A DNA stretch of 64,000 bases from JBEBVQ01 sp964527735 (GCA_964527735.1 CAZGPG010000019.1:13034-77033), one strand, 5' to 3'. Numbered from the stretch's first letter, positions 16,404 to 25,342 are shown. A program made the numbers and translations. Notes: generated by a model not told the origin, from the sequence alone.

Positions 16404-17861
16404 TTATTTTTTTCTGAAAAGATAGATATTACGGAACCGCCGCCATACACGTACATACCACTCCTTACTGAATATCCGGGAATCGTTCCGCGCCTGGCGC
16501 ACCAGGAGCAGCGCAAGCGGCAGCAGCATGACGGTAGATATCCACATGCCTTCCCACGCCGGCAATGCGCCGGAACGGGAAAGCTTTTCTCCGGTTATGG
16601 AGATGATATACCATACCAGAAAGAATATAATAGCGATTACCATCGGCATGCCCATCCCGCCCTTCCGGATGATGGCGCCAAGCGGCGCCCCTACGAGAAA
16701 CAGCAGCACACAGGCAAAGGATAAGGTAAACTTCCGGTGCCACTCAATTTTATACTTATACAGGTTCTCGGTCTGTATCTTCCGGTCGTTGGCAGCGATC
16801 CGCACCAGGTCGTTCATGTTACGACAGTTGCCTGACGTCAGCTGTACCAGCTTTGCCTTTTTATCCGCGCTTACCTGCTCGAAGAAGCTGCTGTCGTATT
16901 TACGGGGCGCCTGTGTCACCTCCTTCATACGGTTTCGTACGTCATTCCCTTCTTCTCCCAATGAAATGATCGTGAGATAAGGCGAAAGAAAATTATTCAC
17001 CTGTTCCGCAGCCCTGTTTTGCTGCGACTCCATACTGTCAATCGTCACATGGAGCTGGTTCAGATTCATCATCTGATAAGCGCCCTTAAACAGGTCTTCA
17101 TTGGTACGGTTTACACCAAATGAAGACAGGTCAAATACTTTATCCCACTGGCCAAAGTGCATCCGCGTCTGCGAGCGGCTGCCTTTGCTGCCCTCCTGTC
17201 GCCCTCCTTCTTCATACCGCCAGCCGTCGTGAAGACGGAATATCAGATGCTGCTTATCAGGGGAAGGTATCATAATACCTTCCTTTGCCAATATCAGCTT
17301 CGTATTACTGAATCCCTGGGTTTTGTCATAGATGATAATATCCCGTATGGTCTTCCCATCCTTATCTTTCTCACCTATCCGTATGGAGAATCCCTGAATG
17401 TCATTATTAAACTGCCCTGCCCGGATATTGAGCGTTGGTGTGGAATTACGTAAATCATACAGCAGGGAAAGCGCCTTGAGATTGGCAATAGGGATCACGT
17501 GATTATTAAACAGGAACGCCAGCCCGCTGATAAACATAATAAAGACCAGCAACGGACGCATGAACCGGTTCAGCGAGATGCCTGCCGACTTAATAGCCAC
17601 CAACTCGGAGTTTTCCCCCATACTGCCAAACGTCATGATCGCCGAAAGCAATATACCCAGCGGCAAGGCCAGTGGCACCAGCGTAGCAGACATCAGCACC
17701 AGCATCTGCACAATCATCCAAAGACCCAGCCCTTTGCCGATTAGCTCGTCCATGTACACCCAGAAAAATTGCATGACCAGTACAAACAGCGTCACAAAAA
17801 AAGTAACGATGAAAGGCCCGATAAAGCTCCGGATGATCAGTATGTCCAGTTTCTTTAGCAA
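16404..17861 (-). CDS. LptF/LptG-family LPS export permease (YjgP/YjgQ)
   Basis: This 485-residue inner-membrane permease of the Lpt system extracts LPS with the LptB ATPase. N-terminal segments are at about 12-32, 52-82 and 100-120 (IIRSFIGPFIVTFFVTLFVLVMQFF region). A large periplasmic beta-jellyroll domain follows (about 130-370), then three C-terminal segments (FTLSFACVLLFLVGAPLGAI, VIAIIFFLVWYIISITGE, AWEGMWISTVMLLPLALLLV). The motif GAPLGAIIRKGGMG is typical. It is longer than E. coli LptF (366) because of an extended periplasmic part, as is usual in Bacteroidota. It is the first gene of the lptF-PAP2-GT39 operon. Confidence 0.92.
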   Translation of the reverse strand: MLKKLDILIIRSFIGPFIVTFFVTLFVLVMQFFWVYMDELIGKGLGLWMIVQMLVLMSATLVPLALPLGILLSAIMTFGSMGENSELVAIKSAGISLNRFMRPLLVFIMFISGLAFLFNNHVIPIANLKALSLLYDLRNSTPTLNIRAGQFNNDIQGFSIRIGEKDKDGKTIRDIIIYDKTQGFSNTKLILAKEGIMIPSPDKQHLIFRLHDGWRYEEGGRQEGSKGSRSQTRMHFGQWDKVFDLSSFGVNRTNEDLFKGAYQMMNLNQLHVTIDSMESQQNRAAEQVNNFLSPYLTIISLGEEGNDVRNRMKEVTQAPRKYDSSFFEQVSADKKAKLVQLTSGNCRNMNDLVRIAANDRKIQTENLYKYKIEWHRKFTLSFACVLLFLVGAPLGAIIRKGGMGMPMVIAIIFFLVWYIISITGEKLSRSGALPAWEGMWISTVMLLPLALLLVRQARNDSRIFSKEWYVRVWRRFRNIYLFRKK

Positions 17862-17944
17862 CAGAACAGGCGATTTTTTACAAAATACAAACTTACGGAA
17901 TCAGACAGGATATAAAATTCCGCAGGCTGTCTTATTATCCGGGT

Positions 17945-17979
17945 AAAAAAGACCCGCAAAAAAAGAAAGCAGGTCTTTA
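17945..17979 (-). terminator. Rho-independent terminator after the START-like gene
   Basis: Arms AAAGACC and GGTCTTT (17948-17954 and 17972-17978) enclose a 17-base loop. Read on the minus strand the second arm runs into a short T-tract (TTTTTTA). It would end the leftward transcript of the 18073-18453 gene before lptF. Confidence 0.65.
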
Positions 17980-17981
17980 TT

Positions 17982-18069
17982 AATTTGAAGATTTGAAGAT
18001 TTGAAAATGAGACAATGCCTGCAATAATCTGAGCATTTTCAAATTAGCTCATTTTCAAATTTTCAAATT
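17982..18069. repeat. AATTTGAAAATG-family intergenic repeat
   Basis: The left end is AATTTGAAG-ATTTGAAG-ATTTGAAAATG; the right end has CATTTTCAAATT twice. The middle (AATGCCTGC, then GCATTTTCAAATT) aligns with the copy at 33264-33360, so this is a real dispersed sequence family rather than a coincidence. It ends 3 bases before the stop of the START-like gene. Confidence 0.8.
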
Positions 18070-18072
18070 AAC

Positions 18073-18453
18073 TCAGCTTCCGATACGATGCTTCAGGTCG
18101 CTGACCTGGGAATGCCAGAGACGTTCCTGGTCTTTGATATCGTTCTTCTCTGCAAAGTCCGTGATCCGGAGGATCGTTTCGTTGGTTACCGGACTTTGCT
18201 CTATGCGAAACTCGAAAAATTCATCTTCATCGTAATAATCCCAACGATAACGTACGTATTCATTCTCAAATGCCTCAAGCTGCTCCGCAATATCTGTGGC
18301 GCCGTTCCAGGTGAAGTTAAACACCTGTTCCCGTTGGTCTACTTTATCCGCAAACCATTCCTGCAAACCCACCGGCGTAGACAGGAACTCATAAAGTATA
18401 GTAGGCGAGCAGCGTACCGGAAATTCCAGTGAATACATTATCTTCTTGGCCAT
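18073..18453 (-). CDS. START-like (SRPBCC/AHSA1-type) domain protein
   Basis: This 126-residue protein, MAKKIMYSLEFPVRCSPTIL, has the typical helix-grip pattern: an N-terminal strand, LYEFLSTPVGLQEWFADKVD (helices flanking the cavity), strands rich in aromatic and acidic residues (RYRWDYYDEDEFFEFRIEQ) and a C-terminal helix (ERLWHSQVSDLKHRIG). It is a small soluble member conserved in Bacteroidota, and its ligand or function is unknown. It is transcribed away from rpoD across a 350-base spacer. In that spacer I see only the rpoD promoter candidate and AT-rich DNA. Confidence 0.85.
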   Translation of the reverse strand: MAKKIMYSLEFPVRCSPTILYEFLSTPVGLQEWFADKVDQREQVFNFTWNGATDIAEQLEAFENEYVRYRWDYYDEDEFFEFRIEQSPVTNETILRITDFAEKNDIKDQERLWHSQVSDLKHRIGS

Positions 18454-18693
18454 TCATTATTATTTTTAAAACATTTAATTATCACAAGCGGGTATGTCCG
18501 TAAACGCACGCAATATATACCCGATTCCCGTGTTTCCCAAACCGACGATCAGGCAATTTCTTCCTCCCCGCATTTATTGCAATAATAGAAAAAGGAATGA
18601 ACATTCAAAATTTTCAGGGTAATTTTTATTTTTTAGCTAAAAGGGCGTCGTCCAAAAGGTTGGGGCTCCGCTGTTAATAATATCTTAATTTTT

Positions 18694-18725
18694 TTTGGGT
18701 AGAATGATTCATACCCTTAGATTTG
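18694..18725 (+). promoter_or_regulatory. Candidate Bacteroidota promoter for rpoD
   Basis: TTTG (18694-18697), 20 bases, then TAGATTTG (18718-18725) fits the TTTG-N19-21-TAnnTTTG pattern of the Bacteroidota primary sigma factor. It predicts a start near 18731 and a leader of about 80 bases before the rpoD ATG at 18811. The rest of 18454-18810 shows no ORF or obvious structure. Confidence 0.65.
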
Positions 18726-18810
18726 CGCATCGGAATACCTCCATCTCCGGATGCCCTAATATGCTTTTGATCATTCATCACATAACTAACTCAACGTTTC
18801 GTCTATGTCC

Positions 18811-19680
18811 ATGCGTCAGCTAAAGATCACGAAGTCCATTACCAATCGTGAAAGTCAGTCACTGGAAAAATACCTCCAGGAGATCGGCAAAGTGGATCTC
18901 ATCACACCGGAAGAAGAGGTACTGCTTGCAATCCGAATCAAGGAAGGCGACCAGCGGGCCCTGGAAAAGCTTACCAAAGCCAATCTCCGTTTCGTGGTAT
19001 CCGTGGCCAAGCAATATCAGAACCAGGGCCTTTCGCTCAGTGACCTGATCAATGAAGGTAATCTCGGACTGATCAAGGCAGCACAGCGTTTTGATGAAAC
19101 ACGAGGCTTCAAATTCATATCGTACGCCGTATGGTGGATCCGCCAGTCAATACTCCAGGCCCTCGCCGAACAATCGCGTATCGTACGGCTGCCGCTGAAC
19201 AAAGTAGGACTGTCGAATAAAATCAGCAAGGCCTATTCGCAACTGGAGCAGGAATTCGAGCGGGAGCCTTCTACCGAAGAACTGGCAGAGCTGCTGGAGA
19301 TCGGTACCGAAGAAGTAGAAACAACCCTCGGCGTGGCCGCACGGCACGTATCCGTAGATGCTCCGTTTGTAGACAGCGAAGACAACAGCCTGCTCGATGT
19401 ATTGGAAAATCCGAACGCCGACGCCACCGATGCAGACCTCGATCATCATGATTCCCTGCGCTGTGAGATCGAACGTTCGCTGAGTACGCTTACCGACCGC
19501 CAGCGCGATGTGATCAAGCTGTATTTCGGCATCAACGTAGAGCACCCGATGAGCCTTGAGGATATCGGAGAGAAATTCTCGCTGACACGCGAACGCGTAC
19601 GGCAAATCAAAGACAAGGCCATCACCAAGCTGCGCAATACCAGCCGGTGTAATCTCCTGAAATCTTACCTCGGCAATTAA
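18811..19680 (+). CDS. rpoD: RNA polymerase primary sigma factor (Bacteroidota RpoD/SigA)
   Basis: This is a 289-residue housekeeping sigma factor. Region 1.2 is LEKYLQEIGKVDLIT, region 2 includes ANLRFVVSVAKQYQNQGLSLSDLINEGNLGL and FKFISYAVWWIRQSI, region 3 is LSNKISKAYSQLEQEF, and region 4 is LTDRQRDVIKLYFG with the HTH SLEDIGEKFSLTRERVRQIK. It lacks the acidic region 1.1 and the long non-conserved insert of proteobacterial RpoD, as expected for this phylum. ATG 18811 (MRQLKITKSITNRES) matches the family start; another ATG two codons upstream (18805) is in frame. A promoter candidate lies at 18694-18725. Confidence 0.96.
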   Translation: MRQLKITKSITNRESQSLEKYLQEIGKVDLITPEEEVLLAIRIKEGDQRALEKLTKANLRFVVSVAKQYQNQGLSLSDLINEGNLGLIKAAQRFDETRGFKFISYAVWWIRQSILQALAEQSRIVRLPLNKVGLSNKISKAYSQLEQEFEREPSTEELAELLEIGTEEVETTLGVAARHVSVDAPFVDSEDNSLLDVLENPNADATDADLDHHDSLRCEIERSLSTLTDRQRDVIKLYFGINVEHPMSLEDIGEKFSLTRERVRQIKDKAITKLRNTSRCNLLKSYLGN

Positions 19681-19687
19681 CCCCGTT

Positions 19688-19716
19688 GTAGGGGCAACCC
19701 TTGTGGTTGCCCCTAC
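19688..19716. repeat. GTAGGGGC-family palindrome between rpoD and the TonB receptor
   Basis: The arms are GTAGGGGCAACC (19688-19699) and GGTTGCCCCTAC (19705-19716) with a 5-base loop. The right arm contains the TAG stop of the convergent receptor gene (19713-19715). Relatives occur at 37079-37106, 50676-50701 and 63768-63795. Confidence 0.85.
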
Positions 19717-21974
19717 GGGCGGATAAATTGATACCGCACCCCAAAAAATCCCCGCGCACCCTGCAGCGATGCATAGTTATAGCTCGGATCAAAGGTGTAT
19801 CCATACGGATTGCCAACCGGATCATCCGCCGTTTTATCAAACGGATCAAACGGACGCATGATCGGATCCCGGGGAATAAAATTGAACAGATTCTTCACGC
19901 CGCCATACACCTCTATCCCCCGGCTGAAACGCTTTGTCACCTGCAGGTTGGCAATGCAATGCCAGGGTGAATATTCCGGACGGTAGTCATCCGGCAATAC
20001 GGGCAAACGCATCGGCCCGTTCCATTTGCCGGTGAAGTCTGCCGTCACCTGGCCAGGGAAAGCATAGCTGATGATAAAGTTACCCGACCAGCGTGGCGCA
20101 TGTAATTGCTGCACACGACGCAGCACACCCGTACCATCATCTTCATTCAGGTATACATCCATATAACTCACGCCGGCCAGCAGCCGGAGCGGAAATCGGA
20201 AAGTCGCATCCGCATTGAGAGAAACGCCCTGCGAAACGGCATGTCCCTTCAGGTTGTCATAAATGATCTTGCGCGGATCGGCATCGAAATCACCAACGAT
20301 CTTATTGGTGAAGTAAGAATAAAACCCGGTAAGATCAAACCCGAAGATCCCATGTTCCGTTGGCAGTTTCAGCACATAGTTCAGATTGCTGTTGTAGGAA
20401 CGTTCCGGATCGAGCTGTTCCGTGATCACGACCTCACGCGCACCCGACAACGCCGCATGATCTTCGGTAAACAGGTTTACAACCCGGTAGCCCGTACCGA
20501 AGCTCCCCCGGAGCACATGGTGCTGATGAGGTGAAAATTTATAGGCAAGCCGCGGTGAATGAATATTGCCATGATGCCGGTCGTAATCATACCGGTAGCC
20601 GGCCAGCAGGGTATGCTTGCCGTTGATCCGCCATTCATCCTGTACAAAAATACCCGGCAATGGCGTTTGCATCGGCTGGTTGACCGGGCGTATAGTATCT
20701 GCGGAGGCCGTACCGGGTGTATTATCATCATAATAAGTATAACGGAATGAAGTGCCCAGAAGCAGGTTATGTCCGCCGCCAAAATTCCGGTCCCAGTATG
20801 CCTGCGCAAAAGCCACCTGTTGTGTGGCCATATATGGCGTGTTACCGTACCAGGAATCCTGGTTGTGCCAGTTCCACGAGAACTGCGTTATGATCTTTTC
20901 GCGCACCGGCAACTGGTACTGCCCGATCAACTCCACCCGTTTGGTGTAAATGCTTTCGCCGTATATGCTGTCGCTGCCGCGCCATTCTTTATTCCAGCTC
21001 ATCTCCCCGCCCCAACGGTCTTCATATACATAACGCGCCGCAACGCTGGCGAGCCGGTTATCCTTCCGCTCAAAATTCCATTTGTTGAATAGCGAAATCC
21101 GGTCCTGGAGCGTCACATCAGTAAATCCGTCCTTATTTTTATCCAGCGGGTTCTGATAGTTGAAATAATTAACGCCAAGCAGACTGGTCGCCTTCCCCGC
21201 GCGAAATCTTACGGAACCGTCAGCGCTGTATTCTCCCCAGCTTGTACCAAATACATCAGCGCTTATGAGCGGCGCCCGCAACGGATTTTTCGTGATCACG
21301 TTAATGATGCCACCCATCGCTTCAGAGCCATACAGCGAAGCCGCCGGCCCCTTTACCACTTCCACCCGCTCCACCAGACTGTTCGGGATACCGTTCAGCC
21401 CGTAGACCGTGGAGAGCGAGCTTACGATCGGCATTCCGTCTATCAGTATCATGGTATATGGGCCTTCCATCCCGTTGATATGGATGTCACCGGTATTGCA
21501 CACATTACAATTAAGCTGCGGCTGCACCCCGTTGATCATTCCTACTGCTTCAAACAGCGTCGGTGTCGGATTTTTTCGGAAAAATTGCGGCGTGAATACC
21601 TCCACCGGCACCGGACTTTCAAGGCGGCTCATCTCTTTCATCGTTCCGGTGACAACCACCTCATTCAGGCTGCTTTGATCGGGGGTTATCTCTATATTTT
21701 TTGTTACCGTTGCGCCTTCCGGCACGGTGATCGTTTCCCGCTGCGCTACAAAACCGACGGCAGAGACTTTCAATATGTATTTCCCTGCCGGGATATCTTT
21801 AATGATATAATAACCGGCCGTATCGGTTGTTGCCCCCCATTGCGTACCGGCGAGCATCACTGTAACAAATGGTACAGGGCTTTGTTCACTGAATATCCGT
21901 CCTTTAATAATACCTTGGGCACCCAGACGCATAACAGCCAACAGGAAAACAAAAAAGAAAAAAATATGCTTCAT
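19713..21974 (-). CDS. TonB-dependent outer-membrane receptor
   Basis: This 753-residue receptor starts at ATG 21974 (MKHIFFFFVFLLAVMRLGAQ, signal peptide). A carboxypeptidase-regulatory-like domain (about 20-100, GIIKGRIFSEQSPVPFVTVML) is followed by a plug (about 110-220) with CNVCNTGDIHINGMEG, DGMPIVSS and VERVEVVKGPAASLYGSEAMGG, then a 22-strand-type barrel ending in aromatic GARGFFGVRYQFI. This form is common for iron/heme, copper or cobalamin uptake. A 20-base palindrome like a DtxR/MntR-type box lies 35 bases upstream, suggesting metal-dependent control. No SusD partner is present, so glycan import is unlikely. Confidence 0.92.
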   Translation of the reverse strand: MKHIFFFFVFLLAVMRLGAQGIIKGRIFSEQSPVPFVTVMLAGTQWGATTDTAGYYIIKDIPAGKYILKVSAVGFVAQRETITVPEGATVTKNIEITPDQSSLNEVVVTGTMKEMSRLESPVPVEVFTPQFFRKNPTPTLFEAVGMINGVQPQLNCNVCNTGDIHINGMEGPYTMILIDGMPIVSSLSTVYGLNGIPNSLVERVEVVKGPAASLYGSEAMGGIINVITKNPLRAPLISADVFGTSWGEYSADGSVRFRAGKATSLLGVNYFNYQNPLDKNKDGFTDVTLQDRISLFNKWNFERKDNRLASVAARYVYEDRWGGEMSWNKEWRGSDSIYGESIYTKRVELIGQYQLPVREKIITQFSWNWHNQDSWYGNTPYMATQQVAFAQAYWDRNFGGGHNLLLGTSFRYTYYDDNTPGTASADTIRPVNQPMQTPLPGIFVQDEWRINGKHTLLAGYRYDYDRHHGNIHSPRLAYKFSPHQHHVLRGSFGTGYRVVNLFTEDHAALSGAREVVITEQLDPERSYNSNLNYVLKLPTEHGIFGFDLTGFYSYFTNKIVGDFDADPRKIIYDNLKGHAVSQGVSLNADATFRFPLRLLAGVSYMDVYLNEDDGTGVLRRVQQLHAPRWSGNFIISYAFPGQVTADFTGKWNGPMRLPVLPDDYRPEYSPWHCIANLQVTKRFSRGIEVYGGVKNLFNFIPRDPIMRPFDPFDKTADDPVGNPYGYTFDPSYNYASLQGARGFFGVRYQFIRP

Positions 21975-21998
21975 CTTTAATTTTGAATATTTGCACGG

Positions 21999-22028
21999 CA
22001 AAACTATATTTTTAGATTAATCTAAAAA
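21999..22028 (-). promoter_or_regulatory. Promoter with overlapping metal-box-like operator
   Basis: On the minus strand TAGTTTTG (22006-21999) fits the -7 consensus TAnnTTTG for the TonB receptor gene. Immediately upstream is the perfect 20-base palindrome TTTTTAGATTAATCTAAAAA (22009-22028). Its spacing and TTAGnTTAAnCTAA-like shape resemble DtxR/IdeR/MntR family boxes. Lying between the -33 and -7 positions, it would suit repression by a metal-loaded regulator. The regulator gene is not in this window. Confidence 0.6.
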
Positions 22029-22172
22029 AATAATTACACTGCTATAAACATATATTTTCCAAAGCAATAAAAAAATGCCCTGTTCAACTCATTTTCCTGC
22101 CTTTTTACTTCCATCCCAATATTGTTTCTTTACGTGTAATTTCGTATATTTAGAGATAGAGAGAACCGCCAT

Positions 22173-24428
22173 ATGCAGACCGTATTTGCAACAACATATA
22201 ATTTAGACGAAGAAGAAGAAAAAAAGCTGATACTCCGGGAGTACAGGGCTTTGTTACGTGCACTGAAACAGCGTATTAAGAAAGGTGATAAAACCGTTTT
22301 ACGCCGGGCATTCGAAATTGCCGCAGATGCGCACAAAGACATGCGCCGGAAATCGGGGGAACCCTATATCCTGCACCCGGTGGCCGTGGCAAGGATCGTG
22401 GTGGAAGAGATCGGCCTGGGCGTCACTTCGGCAGTTTGCGCATTGCTGCACGATGTCGTTGAAGACACAGAACTTACCCTCGATGACATCACCCGTGAAT
22501 TCGGAGCCAACTATGCACGCATCATTGACGGTCTCACCAAGATATCCAATGTCGTAGACCTGAAGGCCGACACTACGGTACAGGCCGAAAATTTCCGGAA
22601 AATACTGGTGACCCTCGCCGAAGACCCGCGTGTGATCCTGATAAAGCTTGCAGACCGGCTGCACAATATGCGGACACTCGAAAGCATGAAGCGGGAAACC
22701 CAATTGAAGATTGCCTCCGAAACCACTTATATCTATTCCCCCCTGGCACACCGGCTGGGGTTGTACGAAATAAAATCCGAGCTGGAAGACCTGGCCTTGA
22801 AATACACACAGCCCGAAACCTATACTGATATCGCCAGGGGGCTGCAGGCTACCCGCCGGGAACGCAGTCGATATATCAACGAGTTTATCCGCCCGATCAA
22901 AGATGAGCTGCAGCGCAATGGCCTGACCTTTGATATATTCGGCCGGCCAAAAGCCATTCATTCCATCTGGAATAAAATGCGCACCAAGCATGTCTCTTTC
23001 GAAGAAGTATATGACCTGTTTGCCATTCGCGTCATCCTGAACTCTTCCCCCGAACGCGAAAAAGAAGATTGCTGGAAAGTATATTCCATCATCACCAGCA
23101 TATATCCGCCCAGCCCGGACAGACTGCGCGACTGGATCAGCGTGCCCAAGGGCAATGGTTATGAAGCGTTGCATACAACCGTTATGGGCCCTGGGGGGAA
23201 ATGGGTGGAAGTGCAGATCCGCTCTGCCCGGATGAACGAAATAGCAGAAAAAGGCCTGGCTGCGCACTGGAAGTACAAAGAAGGCGCCAGCAACCAGCAC
23301 GAAAGCAAGCTGGATGCCTGGTTGCAGCACCTGCGCGACATCCTCGACAATCCGGATACCGACACGCTCGACTTCCTGCAGGATTTCAAACTCGACCTCT
23401 TTACAGAAGAAATATACGTGTACACCCCCAAAGGAGAAATGCGGGTGTTACCTAAAGGCGCCACTGCGCTTGATTTCGCATTCGACATCCACTCGGAGCT
23501 GGGGGCCCGCTGCATCGGAGCGAAAGTTAACTACCGCCTGGTGCCGCTCAGTCATAAGCTGAAAAGCGGTGATCAGGTAGAAGTGATCACCTCCTCCAAA
23601 CAAAAGCCTTCTGAAGACTGGCTGACATTTGTAATAACAGCCAAGGCCAAATCCCGCGTTAAATATTACCTGAAGGAAGAAAAACGCAAGATCGCGGAAG
23701 ATGGAAAAGCAGCAGTCCAACGGAAGCTCGACCACATGAAGGCACCTTTGTCCCAGCACAATATCAACGAACTTTGCCTATACTTCAAAAAGCCATCCCA
23801 GCTCGATCTGTTTTATGCCGTTGCCGTAGGCAATATCGACGTAAAGGAGCTGAAGGACTTTACCGTGTCGGGAGACAAGCTCCAGCAACCGGTACGGGAA
23901 GTGAACCTGGATACGCGGCATCTTGTGTCGGAAGATGACCTTAGCCGGCATAAAACAGCAAAAGATGCCGAGCTTATTATTTTCGGCGAAAGTTCGGACA
24001 AGATATTATATAAGCTCGCCCAATGCTGCCAGCCCATACCCGGCGATGATGTGTTCGGCTTTGTCACCGCCGGCGAAGGATTGAAAATCCACCGTACAGA
24101 CTGCCCGAATGCCGCACAACTGCTGGCCAATCACGGCCACCGGGTCGTGAAGACGAAATGGGCCAAAAACAAAGAGATATCGTTCCTCAGCGGTGTACGA
24201 ATCATCGGACTGGACGATGTGGGCGTGATACAGAAGATAACCAACGTGATTTCAGGAGAACTGAAAATGAACATGCGCTCGCTGAGCATTGACTCCAAAG
24301 ACGGTGTTTTTGAAGGAACCATCATGGTATATGTGCATGACCGCGATGAACTGGACGAGCTTTGCGAACGGTTGGAAGAACTGGGCGGCATCAATAAAGT
24401 GGAGCGGCTGGACGTAACCAGTAACTGA
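22173..24428 (+). CDS. relA: Bifunctional (p)ppGpp synthetase/hydrolase RelA/SpoT
   Basis: This 751-residue RSH enzyme controls the stringent response. The N-terminal HD hydrolase domain has HDVVEDTE (about 93-100) and RLHNMRTL. The synthetase domain includes YDLFAIRVIL and the substrate loop KGNGYEALHTTVMGPGGKWVEVQIRS. TGS (EIYVYTPKGEMRVLPKGATALDFAF), a helical/zinc-finger-like segment with CCQPIPGDDVFG, and a C-terminal ACT domain (LSGVRIIGLDDVGVIQKITN) follow. Because the hydrolase residues are intact it should be bifunctional (Rel/SpoT type), as expected in Bacteroidota. The start MQTVFATTYNLDEEEEKKLI is the first ATG of the frame. Confidence 0.96.
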   Translation: MQTVFATTYNLDEEEEKKLILREYRALLRALKQRIKKGDKTVLRRAFEIAADAHKDMRRKSGEPYILHPVAVARIVVEEIGLGVTSAVCALLHDVVEDTELTLDDITREFGANYARIIDGLTKISNVVDLKADTTVQAENFRKILVTLAEDPRVILIKLADRLHNMRTLESMKRETQLKIASETTYIYSPLAHRLGLYEIKSELEDLALKYTQPETYTDIARGLQATRRERSRYINEFIRPIKDELQRNGLTFDIFGRPKAIHSIWNKMRTKHVSFEEVYDLFAIRVILNSSPEREKEDCWKVYSIITSIYPPSPDRLRDWISVPKGNGYEALHTTVMGPGGKWVEVQIRSARMNEIAEKGLAAHWKYKEGASNQHESKLDAWLQHLRDILDNPDTDTLDFLQDFKLDLFTEEIYVYTPKGEMRVLPKGATALDFAFDIHSELGARCIGAKVNYRLVPLSHKLKSGDQVEVITSSKQKPSEDWLTFVITAKAKSRVKYYLKEEKRKIAEDGKAAVQRKLDHMKAPLSQHNINELCLYFKKPSQLDLFYAVAVGNIDVKELKDFTVSGDKLQQPVREVNLDTRHLVSEDDLSRHKTAKDAELIIFGESSDKILYKLAQCCQPIPGDDVFGFVTAGEGLKIHRTDCPNAAQLLANHGHRVVKTKWAKNKEISFLSGVRIIGLDDVGVIQKITNVISGELKMNMRSLSIDSKDGVFEGTIMVYVHDRDELDELCERLEELGGINKVERLDVTSN

Positions 24429-24462
24429 CAGGTATTGAGGTCCCGCTAACCCGGAGGCAGAC

Positions 24463-24957
24463 ATGAAACAGCAATTAATCCGGCATAAAGAACCGCTGAA
24501 TGCGGATGAACGGATATTCCTGAAGAAAAAGGAATGGCGTGAGCGGAAGCAGTTTCTGAAAGTTATCCGGGTAATGCTTTTGTTATGTTTTCTTATCCCC
24601 TTCCTGTTTTCCTGGTACAGAGCTGTTGAAGATGTACCGGATCCGTTCTCTTACAGTTATTACTTCCTGGGAGTGTCCATCCTCGTCTGTTTCAGCGGTA
24701 CGGTCGTAGGGATCGTCTACAATAGCAATCTGCGAAAATTGCAGGCAGATATCAGGCAGAATCAGAAAATAGTGGAACGGGTACGCATCACCCGTAAACA
24801 GTACATGAAGGTCAACAACATGTTTTACTTCTATCTCAATTCGGCTGCCAAATTAAGCATTGATGTCAGTGCGGAAGAGTTTAACAGCCTGGAAGAAGGA
24901 GACGAAATAAATATTGAGTACCTGCCGCAGACGAAGTTTTATCTGGGGTATTATTAG
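24463..24957 (+). CDS. Hypothetical two-pass membrane protein
   Basis: This 164-residue protein has membrane segments at about residues 36-53 (VIRVMLLLCFLIPFLFSWY) and 67-88 (YFLGVSILVCFSGTVVGIVY). A cytoplasmic coiled region follows (RKLQADIRQNQKIVERVRITRK), then a small C-terminal domain (KLSIDVSAEEFNSLEEGDEINIEYLP). No family is recognised. A clear GGAGG ribosome-binding-like sequence lies 6 bases before the ATG, unusual for this phylum. It follows relA by 34 bases and is probably co-transcribed. Its stop TAG overlaps the first bases of a palindromic repeat. Confidence 0.75.
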   Translation: MKQQLIRHKEPLNADERIFLKKKEWRERKQFLKVIRVMLLLCFLIPFLFSWYRAVEDVPDPFSYSYYFLGVSILVCFSGTVVGIVYNSNLRKLQADIRQNQKIVERVRITRKQYMKVNNMFYFYLNSAAKLSIDVSAEEFNSLEEGDEINIEYLPQTKFYLGYY

Positions 24958-25012
24958 GGGTGAGGATTGAGGGGTGACAATGAATATCTTTCATCCCTCA
25001 ATCCTCACCCCT
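24956..25012. repeat. GGATTGAGGGGTGAG-family inverted repeat
   Basis: Perfect 18-base arms AGGGGTGAGGATTGAGGG (24956-24973) and complement (24995-25012) have a 21-base loop. The left arm contains the last two bases of the upstream gene's TAG stop. It lies between convergent genes and may terminate both. Confidence 0.85.
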
Positions 25013-25030
25013 CATCTCCTTTATTTATTA

Positions 25031-25342
25031 TTACTGAACCGGTGCTCCCTGAGGGGCCTGTTGCTGGGCAGGGGCGCTTTGCTGAGCAGGCTGATTAAGC
25101 GAAGCCGGTCTCTGCGGCCTTTCGTAAAACATAACGGCAATGATACACAACCCGGCAATAACGCCCATGGCTGTCCATGTCCCTTTCTCCATGGCATCGG
25201 TAGACTGCTTTACACCCATAACCTGAGCACCCAGACTTCCGAATGCGCCGGACAGGCCGCCGCCCTTAGGATTTTGTATCAGGATAAAAAAACCTAAAAC
25301 CAGGCATGCCAATATAATCAGTACTGTTATCAGGATAATCAT
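25031..25342 (-). CDS. secG: Preprotein translocase subunit SecG
   Basis: This 103-residue SecG has two membrane segments (about 2-22, MIILITVLIILACLVLGFFIL; about 52-73, GTWTAMGVIAGLCIIAVMFY). The conserved cytoplasmic loop is QNPKGGGLSGAFGSLGAQVMG. The C-terminal tail is Gln/Ala/Pro rich (PAQQSAPAQQQAPQGAPVQ), as often in Bacteroidota. It is part of SecYEG, which translocates proteins across the inner membrane. Its start overlaps the stop of the upstream TPR gene by 4 bases, indicating coupled translation. Confidence 0.93.
   Translation of the reverse strand: MIILITVLIILACLVLGFFILIQNPKGGGLSGAFGSLGAQVMGVKQSTDAMEKGTWTAMGVIAGLCIIAVMFYERPQRPASLNQPAQQSAPAQQQAPQGAPVQ

Noticed and set aside
22299..23330. 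Long open frame antisense to relA (about 340 codons)
   Set aside because: It lies wholly within a confident relA gene, has no recognisable domain, and is of a kind expected from codon bias in GC-moderate genes.
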